This document shows, one piece after another, positions 1 through 5,461 of a DNA stretch of 10,252 nucleotides. Below the pieces are notes generated by a model. The model was not told the DNA's origin, did not search any database, and saw only the letters and a program-made list of their open reading frames with translations. A program made the position numbers and the translations under genes. Position 1 is the stretch's first letter, and every line of letters starts with the position of its first letter. Source of the DNA: DATJPR01 sp035506295 (GTDB lineage: Bacteria; Bacteroidota; Ignavibacteria; UBA10030; UBA6906); the NCBI GenBank assembly GCA_035506295.1, contig DATJPR010000133.1:1-10252 (forward strand). Reading direction: 5' to 3'.

Positions 1-92
1 GCGTTCACATCGCCCGCCTGGCATTGGGCGACGATGTGTCGGTCATCAGGTTGTTCGTCGATCCTGGTCGTGTTCGACGGATTCACGCTCAT
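1..92 (-). CDS. ECF-type RNA polymerase sigma factor, N-terminal fragment (runs off left edge)
   Basis: The minus strand is open from an ATG at 92-90 to the window edge, giving 30 complete codons. The last visible residues read DDRHIVAQCQAGDVNA. This is the typical entry into sigma region 2 of ECF sigma factors, where a 'D..LV..cq.GD..AF..L' pattern precedes the first region 2 helix; the plus-strand sigma factor in this window has the matching LVLQVLRGDLKSFETLV. About 15 polar residues precede it, normal for this family. No clear Shine-Dalgarno is seen before the ATG. The frame stays open upstream to a TAA and includes a TTG at 119-117, so the start could be slightly earlier. The gene lies downstream of the hydrolase on the same strand, about 100 bp away. 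The call rests on one short motif, so family membership is likely but unproven. Confidence 0.6.
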   Translation of the reverse strand, partial: MSVNPSNTTRIDEQPDDRHIVAQCQAGDVN

Positions 93-129
93 CTGGTCCG
101 GGCTATTCGTGGGCGTCAATAATGATACG

Positions 130-158
130 CCCGGCAGGACGGATGGTTAAATGCCGGG
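130..158. other. Short inverted repeat between sigma fragment and hydrolase
   Basis: CCCGGCA at 130-136 and TGCCGGG at 152-158 form a perfect 7-bp stem with a 15-nt loop, 36 bp beyond the hydrolase stop codon. There is no T-tract on either side, so it is not a canonical intrinsic terminator. It could be an attenuating hairpin between the two minus-strand genes, or chance. Confidence 0.2.
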
Positions 159-194
159 AAACTGGTACAGAATACCGGTGGGACGGCTGTGTCT

Positions 195-1949
195 TCAGCG
201 GGGAAAATACCCGAGCCGTGCGAGAAATGCGTCCGCTTTCGCATTTGCGTCTTCCTGCACGCGAGGGTCGGGGCGCGGCCAGCCGTTATCGCCGAGGGCC
301 GTCGGGGTGAAGAGATGTCCGACACCGTCATAGATCCACATCTCGCATGAATCGCCTGCCGCGACGAGCTTGTCGTGGAACAGCTGGACATCCTTCAGCG
401 GGGTCACGGAATCGTCGCGCCCTTCAAGGATGATGGTCGGCGGAAGGCCGGATCTGACGTGATCGACCGGCGAAAGGTCCAACGGATTGACCTTCGCTCC
501 GTTGAGCAACTCGGTGAACCAGCCGCGAGCGTCGGTCCCGGGCGATGTCAGCAACAGCGCATTCGGCGATGTTTGGATCTTTGTCCCCGGCAGAGTATCC
601 GGGAAGATGGCGAGCGTCGCACAGAGCTGTGCCCCCATCGACCATCCAGACGCCGCAATCTTGTCGGCGTCAATTCCGAGCGAATCTGCGTTCTTGCGTA
701 ACCAGAGCATCAAATCCTTTGCATCGGCGATGGATTCGATCGGGGTGACATCCCTGAAATTGCAGAGCCGGTATTGCGCAGCAATTCCGATCATCCCTTT
801 CCCTGCGAAGCGCTTCGCGCCGGGATACCCCCACGAAGCGTTACCCAGAACAAGGCCGCCGCCGTAGAAGATCACGATTGCCGGCCGTTTTTCGCCCGGC
901 CTGATACCGTCGGGATAGAAAAGATGCGCCTTCAGCACGAACCCGTTCTCTGTCTTGAAACTCTTCACCACATGATCCCGCTCCCCTGTTTCATAGGACG
1001 AAAACTGCTGGTCGATGCTCGACCTCAGGGATGGAGTTGTGCAACGCCGATCGAACTCCGTTACGTATTTCTCGCTGTTGGCAATTCCGCAGTTGTCGAT
1101 CTGTTCCCGCAGATATTCCGAGAACCAATAGTCCCGCATCGACTGGTTCCGGAAGACTGCCGAAAGGACGGTCGGAAGAAGGTCCATCTTCAGCAGGTTG
1201 TAGTGCTTCCGTTCGGTACTCTTCTCGATGAGGAGGTCCGCGTTGTAGTCTACCCATTTCTTGCAGTACTTTTTGAAGCTTGCGAGTTGCGTCACCGTCG
1301 TGTCATTCACGGGCGAAACGGCAAGATAGTCCATGCCGTTCCGGCTAAGTGTCCGATGTTCGCCGGTAAATCGCTGATGTACTTCCGGGTAGTCAACAAC
1401 AAGCGCATTGAAGCCGAAGTCGATGTCGGCGTTGAGAAGATTGACAAAGGTGCTGGAGACCTTCTCACCTCCCATCTGACAAGCTTTCATAGTTCCACGA
1501 TACACATTCTTCAATGAATCAATGAGAGCAATGAAACGGGATTCTTCCTGAGAATGGATCTTTACCCAGTTGTTGTTGAAGAACTCGTTGGTTCCGGGCT
1601 GGAGGAGACTGATGTTCTTCAGGCACGAGTTGGCGCCGGCCAGATCGCCCCCATACTTCAGGCTCGATAGATCGGATTCCTTCACCTCCAGTTCCACATG
1701 CTTCCCCGGTTCCAGGTAGACAGCCCAGGACAACTTGCCGCACTGGATGTCAAGGAAAATCGGATACTGTGTCGTAGACTGAAAGCGGAACTCCCCGCTT
1801 GCAGCAAGAGGAACATCATCGTTCCCGATCTTGATGTGCTGTTCCGATGCCCCGATCACCTTGCCCGCGATCTCTGAAGAGAGAGGTGGTTGAGAAAGTG
1901 CAGCCTCGGTCAATGCAATGAGAAGTATGCTGGAAACGACCTGCTTCAT
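195..1949 (-). CDS. Secreted alpha/beta hydrolase with TlpA-like N-terminal region
   Basis: This encodes a 584-residue exported esterase/peptidase-like enzyme of unknown substrate. Residues 1-19 are a signal peptide (MKQ, hydrophobic core VVSSILLIAL, likely cut after ALS). Residues about 22-100 are beta-rich with the pattern of the DUF4369/TlpA N-terminal region of Bacteroidota: a 'PLAASGEFRF' strand, a 'YLEPGKHVELEV' strand pair, then 'LKYGGDLAGANSCLKN'. Residues about 105-310 are mostly helical. Residues about 320-584 are an alpha/beta hydrolase domain: oxyanion segment YGGG (362-365, Tyr in place of the His of HGGG esterases), nucleophile GWSMGA with Ser437, acid RDDSVTP with Asp512, and GVGHLF with His545. 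The triad therefore appears complete. I chose the ATG at 1949 over the one at 1955 because GAGGA lies 6 nt before it. The enzyme probably works in the periplasm or outside the cell; it could be a carboxylesterase or an S9-like peptidase. Confidence 0.85.
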   Translation of the reverse strand: MKQVVSSILLIALTEAALSQPPLSSEIAGKVIGASEQHIKIGNDDVPLAASGEFRFQSTTQYPIFLDIQCGKLSWAVYLEPGKHVELEVKESDLSSLKYGGDLAGANSCLKNISLLQPGTNEFFNNNWVKIHSQEESRFIALIDSLKNVYRGTMKACQMGGEKVSSTFVNLLNADIDFGFNALVVDYPEVHQRFTGEHRTLSRNGMDYLAVSPVNDTTVTQLASFKKYCKKWVDYNADLLIEKSTERKHYNLLKMDLLPTVLSAVFRNQSMRDYWFSEYLREQIDNCGIANSEKYVTEFDRRCTTPSLRSSIDQQFSSYETGERDHVVKSFKTENGFVLKAHLFYPDGIRPGEKRPAIVIFYGGGLVLGNASWGYPGAKRFAGKGMIGIAAQYRLCNFRDVTPIESIADAKDLMLWLRKNADSLGIDADKIAASGWSMGAQLCATLAIFPDTLPGTKIQTSPNALLLTSPGTDARGWFTELLNGAKVNPLDLSPVDHVRSGLPPTIILEGRDDSVTPLKDVQLFHDKLVAAGDSCEMWIYDGVGHLFTPTALGDNGWPRPDPRVQEDANAKADAFLARLGYFPR

Positions 1950-1955
1950 TATCAT

Positions 1956-1960
1956 TCCTC
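1956..1960 (-). promoter_or_regulatory. Ribosome binding site selecting the hydrolase start
   Basis: On the minus strand GAGGA directly abuts the ATG at 1955 but lies 6 nt from the second in-frame ATG at 1949. Only the latter spacing is functional, which supports the start giving MKQVV rather than MIMKQ. Confidence 0.5.
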
Positions 1961-2035
1961 ATTCGCCATTTTCGACAATCGATTATTCGTCTTTCTCATC
2001 AGTTGAAGATGATTGACTTGGCATCCTTTTGCGGC

Positions 2036-2049
2036 ACAACCCGGGTTGT
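2036..2049. promoter_or_regulatory. Perfect 14-bp palindrome, candidate operator
   Basis: ACAACCCGGGTTGT equals its own reverse complement. It lies 87 bp upstream of the hydrolase start and over 500 bp before the HATPase gene, a position suited to a dimeric regulator of the hydrolase. No regulator is assigned, and only a single copy was noticed. Confidence 0.3.
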
Positions 2050-2571
2050 ACCTGGCCTTCAATCGCAAATATTAGAGTGAGAGAGATCCAATTGCAAGGG
2101 GGGCGGAGGTGGCTTTGCCGGCACTGTGGATACCAGGTGCGAGTGGCCGGAATTTCGCGTTCGGCCCTCAGCCCGGGGGTGAGAGCGGGGGTCTTTGGCC
2201 TCATTGACGGAGGGGGGGAACTGCTCCGGAATCCCGGATGTTAGAGCAGCATTCACGTGAGAATAAGCACCAACTAGCTTGGTCTTCGAGTCGAATTCGT
2301 ACTTGGTGGACCAAATCTGCAGGGATCTTGTCGGGGTCCACGATCCAGATCCTCCCCTACGAACGTTTCTTCCTTTGCGCGTATGTTTGTAATCGCTTCC
2401 ACGCAGGTTCCGTTGTCATGAGTGCTCATTGTCGGAGACAACCCTGGATCTCCGTGCGGCGCACTGAAACGCTATTCCCATAGAAATGCCCGCGACCGAC
2501 GCCGCTATTCGTCTGTTCGGTCTCGACTGACCCTGATGAGGCGTTGAACTTCACGATCCTTGCAAAGGACC

Positions 2572-2976
2572 ATGGAAGCCAGCTTTCGGAAGTCCTTCTC
2601 ATCGCTTGACGCAATGTTCGCGTTTATCGGAACCGGGCTGGATGAACTTCACATCTCCAGCGATGCCTCTTTCGCCGCACAACTGGCCATTGAGGAGCTC
2701 TTCACGAACATGGTGAAGTATGGAGGGCAGTCCGGCGGTGAGGTCGGAATATCTCTTCAGCGCGACGACGACCGGCTTGTCGTGGTGCTCACGGATAGGG
2801 GAGACACCCCCTTCGATCCCACCATGAGACCGGCAGCCGACGTCTCCCTCCCTCTCGCTGAACGGAAAGTGGGCGGATTGGGCATCCATCTCGTTCGCAG
2901 CCTGATCGATCGGATCAGCTATTCCTATGCGGACGGGAGGCACAGCATCACCCTCATCAAAAACCTGGAGCCATAA
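2572..2976 (+). CDS. RsbW/SpoIIAB-like anti-sigma serine kinase (HATPase_c_2)
   Basis: This 134-residue protein is a GHKL ATPase of the anti-sigma partner-switch family. RsbW-type proteins bind a sigma factor or other partner and phosphorylate a STAS antagonist. Visible motifs are the N box EELFTNMVKYG (42-51, with Glu42 and Asn46), the G1 box LTDRGDTPFDP (73-83, with Asp75 and Gly77) and the G2 box VGGLGIHLVRSLID (100-113). The fold is complete and of normal size. The ATG at 2572 is chosen, although AAAGGA lies only 2 nt before it; an in-frame TTG at 2560 would add four residues. The stop abuts the start of the STAS gene, so the two are co-transcribed and are the expected kinase/substrate pair. 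Whether it controls the sigma factor downstream or some other target cannot be read from the sequence. Confidence 0.88.
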   Translation: MEASFRKSFSSLDAMFAFIGTGLDELHISSDASFAAQLAIEELFTNMVKYGGQSGGEVGISLQRDDDRLVVVLTDRGDTPFDPTMRPAADVSLPLAERKVGGLGIHLVRSLIDRISYSYADGRHSITLIKNLEP

Positions 2977-3270
2977 ATGTTCTCCGTTATTGTTCGCGAC
3001 GATGGAGAAGTCGCGTTGATCGGTCGATTAGACGCCTCTCAGACCGAAGTCGCTGGAGAAGTCTTCGATAGGATTGAGAACACGACGAAGGTGAGTTTTG
3101 AGAAACTGGACTACATTTCAAGCGCCGGGCTCGGCTTGCTTCTCAAGACGCAGAAGCGGCTGAGTAATACCGGCCAGGGGCTTGTTCTCACCCGCATGAA
3201 TAAGCTCGTCCGGGATATCTTCAAGATCGCCCGCTTCGACGTGATTTTTCAGATTGAAGAGACTTCATGA
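2977..3270 (+). CDS. STAS-domain anti-sigma factor antagonist (RsbV/SpoIIAA-like)
   Basis: This 97-residue single-domain STAS protein has the family pattern: an N-terminal strand pair (EVALIGRLDAS, 11-21), a central strand VSFEKLDYISSAGLGLLL (39-56), and a C-terminal strand/helix (GLVLTRMNKLVRDIFKI). Ser49 in ISSAGLG aligns with the serine that RsbW-type kinases phosphorylate in RsbV and SpoIIAA. The unphosphorylated form normally binds the kinase and frees its partner. The ATG directly follows the TAA of the HATPase gene and has GGAG (2967-2970) at 6-nt spacing. Its TGA overlaps the ATG of a 12-codon minicistron that leads into the sigma gene. Confidence 0.9.
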   Translation: MFSVIVRDDGEVALIGRLDASQTEVAGEVFDRIENTTKVSFEKLDYISSAGLGLLLKTQKRLSNTGQGLVLTRMNKLVRDIFKIARFDVIFQIEETS

Positions 3271-3305
3271 CCAACTTTCCGGGGACTGCCGCGTACTTCA
3301 GATGA
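3267..3305 (+). CDS. Possible 12-codon coupling minicistron
   Basis: The ATG at 3267 overlaps the STAS stop (ATGA). The short frame reads MTNFPGTAAYFR and ends in a TGA at 3303-3305, which overlaps the sigma-gene ATG at 3302 (again ATGA). The sigma start has no good Shine-Dalgarno of its own, so ribosomes ending here could restart on the sigma gene. The peptide has no recognisable function. Alternatively the sigma gene begins at the TTG at 3254 and this frame is incidental. Confidence 0.3.
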   Translation: MTNFPGTAAYFR

Positions 3306-3844
3306 GCGACCAAGTTGACAACGTGCTGGTCCTGCAGGTCCTCCGCGGGGACTTGAAATCATTCGAAACGCTCGTTGAGAAGTATCAGAAACCGGTCTTC
3401 AACCTCGCGCTTCGGATGGTCCGGAATCCGGACGAAGCAGAGGATGTTGCCCAGGCGACGTTTGTGAAGGCATTCGAGCACCTGAGATCCTACAACGAGG
3501 GATTCAAGTTTTTTAGTTGGCTCTACCGCATCGCCATGAACGAGTCGCTCAGTGTTCTCCGGGCGAAGAAACAATTTACACGTGTGGACGAGGCGAAAGA
3601 AGTCCCCGAGGATGCACCTGACGGAGTGGAACGTGAAGAGGCGGCTTCGAAGATCAATGCAGCTCTCGCCGTGCTCACGGACGATCAACGCGCGGTGGTA
3701 ACCTTGAAGCATTTGGAAGGCTTCTCGTACATCGAAATCGCCGAAATCCTCGCGATCTCCGAAAAGAAAGTCAAGTCCCGCCTGTTCAGTGCCCGACAGG
3801 TTTTGCGGGACGTGCTGATGAAAAGCGGATTAGGATCACCATGA
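3302..3844 (+). CDS. ECF RNA polymerase sigma factor (sigma-70 family)
   Basis: This 180-residue protein has the two-domain ECF layout. Region 2 (about 10-90) contains RGDLKSFETLVEKYQKPVF, the core-binding DEAEDVAQATFVKAF (44-58) and the -10 recognition helix FKFFSWLYRIAMNESLSVLR. An acidic linker (about 96-114) follows. Region 4 (about 118-172) reads LTDDQRAVVTLKHLEGFSYIEIAEILAI and then EKKVKSRLFSARQVLR, the -35 recognition helix-turn-helix. There is no C-terminal extension. The ATG at 3302 places the usual short tail before region 2; the in-frame TTG at 3254 would add 16 atypical residues. The TGA overlaps the ATG of the next gene by 4 nt, the usual arrangement for an ECF sigma and its anti-sigma. 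Target promoters are unknown; autoregulation is likely but no matching upstream promoter was identified. Confidence 0.92.
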   Translation: MSDQVDNVLVLQVLRGDLKSFETLVEKYQKPVFNLALRMVRNPDEAEDVAQATFVKAFEHLRSYNEGFKFFSWLYRIAMNESLSVLRAKKQFTRVDEAKEVPEDAPDGVEREEAASKINAALAVLTDDQRAVVTLKHLEGFSYIEIAEILAISEKKVKSRLFSARQVLRDVLMKSGLGSP

Positions 3845-5346
3845 TAGCCAAGAACATTCTCGATCTTCTCAACCGGGACATCGACGGTGTTACGGCACCG
3901 GCGGAGCATGCCGAGTTGAAAGCGCTGATCGACTCCGACGCGGAGATCGCGCGTCTCTACGCCGACATGCGGCGATTGGCCGAGGCGATTACCCCGCCCC
4001 CGCGCGTTGACCCTCCCCCAACCTTGAGACACACAATCATGAGGCAGGTCGAAAAAGGCGCCGCGGTGCAGGCCAGTCGACCAACTTTTTCATGGTGGAC
4101 GAGTATTTCAGGTACGATCACATCTTTACTATCCCACAATTTCCCGGAGACTGTTATGGCTGGCAACAAGCTGGTGCGTACGAAGCGTCAGAAATGGGCC
4201 ATGATCATAGGTGCCGTCTGCGTCGCCATGGTCGGCGTGATTTACTTTCAGTTCTTCTACCCCCCGACTCCGAAGGAGGACGTGGCAGGGACGATAGGTG
4301 CGGTACAGAAATATCGCTCCGAGCAGATGAGCGACAAGGACGTCATCCTCACAGGAGAGACTTCGCGGGCGCAAATCATTGCCGGGGCCATCGGCAACGC
4401 CCCTGCGGCTGCCCGTCTCGCAGCCTACCAACAACTCGGTTCCGCGGCCAGGCTGGATGCATTCTCCAAGCTCGATGCCGCGACGCAATTTGAGGCGTTT
4501 TCCAGACTCGGCCAGCAGGCAAAGCTCGACGCCTACGCACAGTACAACTCCGCGGCAAAGCTGGACGCAGCAGCAGCTCTGGATGCATTTTCACAATTGG
4601 ATGCGACGACGAAGCTGGCGGCTTATTCGAAACTCGACGCCGCCTCGAAACTGGACGCTTTCGCAAAGTTAGATGCCAGCCAGCAGCTCGGGGCCTATGC
4701 CAGGCTCGACGCGACCTCACAAATGGCCGCCTTCCAGAAACTCGATGCAGCCACGCGTCTTGAGGCGTTCAACAAACTGGATGCCAATGCAGCGCTAGGT
4801 GCGTATTCGAAACTGGGCGCAGCTGCGCAGCTCGCGGCCTATTCCAGACTCGGCTCCACGGCAAAACTGGACGCCTTCTCGAAACTGGATGCCCAGTCAA
4901 GGCTCGACGCATATTCAAAGCTCGATTCTCAGAAGAAGCTCGACGCATTTTCAAAACTGGACGCTGCGACACAACTGGCTGCCTACAACCAGCTGGGTCA
5001 GCAGGCGAAGCTTGACGCGTATACGAAGTTCAATTCTTCAACCCAGCTCGAAGCAGCGGCCGCCCTGGAGGCGTTCTCCAAACTCGATGCGGCTTCGCAA
5101 CTCGCCTCCTATTCGAAATTGGATGCTGCCACAAAGTTGGAAGCGTATTCGAAGCTTGATGCCGCTTCGCAGCTGCAGGCGTACTCAACCCTGGACGCCG
5201 CCGCCCAACTCGATGCATTCTCCAAGCTGGATGCAGCGACACAGCTGAACGCCTATGCAAAGCTCGACGCTGCATCGCGGCTGGACGCGTTCTCGAAACT
5301 CGATGCAACGACCAAGCTGGATGCCGCCGCGCATCTCGGCGAGTGA
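3841..5346 (+). CDS. One-pass membrane anti-sigma candidate with a long 12-residue-repeat exodomain
   Basis: This 501-residue protein starts at an ATG overlapping the sigma stop, with AGGA (3832-3835) at 5-nt spacing. Residues 1-75 resemble the sigma-binding domain of ECF anti-sigma factors: a helix with ILDLLNRDIDG, then EHAELKALIDSDAEIARLYADM, where zinc-type members carry HxxxCxxC. No cysteines are present here, so it would be a zinc-less type. A basic stretch (VRTKRQKW) precedes one transmembrane segment at about 121-140 (MIIGAVCVAMVGVIYFQFFY), placing the N-terminus in the cytoplasm and the rest outside. Residues 192-501 are almost entirely a 12-residue repeat, consensus [KQR]L[DAE]A[FY]S[KR]L[DG]A[AQ][TS]. 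No known family was recognised for the repeat. Position and topology make membrane-bound control of the preceding sigma factor the best hypothesis; a structural surface protein with a coincidental N-terminus is the alternative. Confidence 0.75.
   Translation: MIAKNILDLLNRDIDGVTAPAEHAELKALIDSDAEIARLYADMRRLAEAITPPPRVDPPPTLRHTIMRQVEKGAAVQASRPTFSWWTSISGTITSLLSHNFPETVMAGNKLVRTKRQKWAMIIGAVCVAMVGVIYFQFFYPPTPKEDVAGTIGAVQKYRSEQMSDKDVILTGETSRAQIIAGAIGNAPAAARLAAYQQLGSAARLDAFSKLDAATQFEAFSRLGQQAKLDAYAQYNSAAKLDAAAALDAFSQLDATTKLAAYSKLDAASKLDAFAKLDASQQLGAYARLDATSQMAAFQKLDAATRLEAFNKLDANAALGAYSKLGAAAQLAAYSRLGSTAKLDAFSKLDAQSRLDAYSKLDSQKKLDAFSKLDAATQLAAYNQLGQQAKLDAYTKFNSSTQLEAAAALEAFSKLDAASQLASYSKLDAATKLEAYSKLDAASQLQAYSTLDAAAQLDAFSKLDAATQLNAYAKLDAASRLDAFSKLDATTKLDAAAHLGE
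4414..5346 (+). repeat. Tandem 36-bp coding repeats with two-level organisation
   Basis: The encoded residues 192-501 divide into 24 full 12-residue units, two half units of 6 residues (KLDAAA and QLEAAA) and a 10-residue end unit. A second level of order is visible: LGQQAKLDAY at about 4507 recurs at about 4993, exactly 486 bp (162 residues) later, each followed by an aromatic/Asn unit and then by a half unit. The region therefore consists of two super-repeats of 13.5 units, the second slightly incomplete. Every unit can be halved into hexads beginning with Leu. The DNA copies differ at many synonymous sites. Confidence 0.9.
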
Positions 5347-5402
5347 GCGGAACAGGAGACCGGGAACTCCACTGTCCGCATACGTGTTCGTACCACCGAC
5401 CG

Positions 5403-5437
5403 AGGCGGGGGCTCATTGCAGGCCCCCGCCTGTTTTT
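5403..5437 (+). terminator. Intrinsic terminator after the sigma/repeat-protein cassette
   Basis: AGGCGGGGGC (5403-5412) and GCCCCCGCCT (5422-5431) form a perfect, very GC-rich 10-bp stem with a 9-nt loop. After one G comes a run of five T (5433-5437). It lies 57 bp after the repeat-protein stop and 25 bp before the next start, so it should separate the regulatory cassette from the peptidase gene, or attenuate read-through into it. Confidence 0.88.
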
Positions 5438-5461
5438 CATTGCATTCTCCGCACCTTCTCC

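Larger units (their letters stand above)
1956..2559. other. Divergent intergenic region without a convincing gene
   Basis: About 600 bp separate the divergent hydrolase and HATPase genes. Short open frames exist on both strands, but none has a recognisable domain, good start context or typical protein composition. One plus frame (about 2029-2244) carries a CRHCGYQV stretch that resembles a zinc ribbon; the minus frame ending at 2059 contains a run of prolines. The region must hold promoters for both flanking genes, but no convincing -35/-10 pair was found. TATGTTTG at 2382-2389 fits the Bacteroides -7 consensus TAnnTTTG but has no matching -33 TTTG. The middle (about 2090-2220) is purine-rich with several G runs. 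It may include decayed coding DNA. Confidence 0.5.

Noticed and set aside
774..1517. 247-codon open frame on the plus strand
   Set aside because: Fully antisense to the hydrolase, which has a signal peptide and complete catalytic triad. No domain is visible in the antisense product.
2163..2185. Imperfect inverted repeat CTCAGCCC/GGGGGTGAG
   Set aside because: It contains a mismatch, has no loop or T-tract, and lies in a G-rich run where such matches are expected by chance.
2029..2244. Possible zinc-ribbon/transposase N-terminus (CRHCGYQV)
   Set aside because: Only one CxxC is present, the rest of the frame has no transposase features, and no terminal inverted repeats were seen.
2382..2389. 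Bacteroides-type -7 promoter element TATGTTTG
   Set aside because: No -33 TTTG is present at the right distance, and the site is about 180 bp before the HATPase start. It may be chance.
4414..5346. CRISPR-like array
   Set aside because: The periodicity is 36 bp without unique spacers and lies in frame within a long coding region. It is a protein repeat.
5255..5461. Upstream extension of the peptidase reading frame
   Set aside because: It overlaps the repeat-protein gene in another frame, crosses the terminator and gives low-complexity residues. The ATG at 5462 starts a proper signal peptide.
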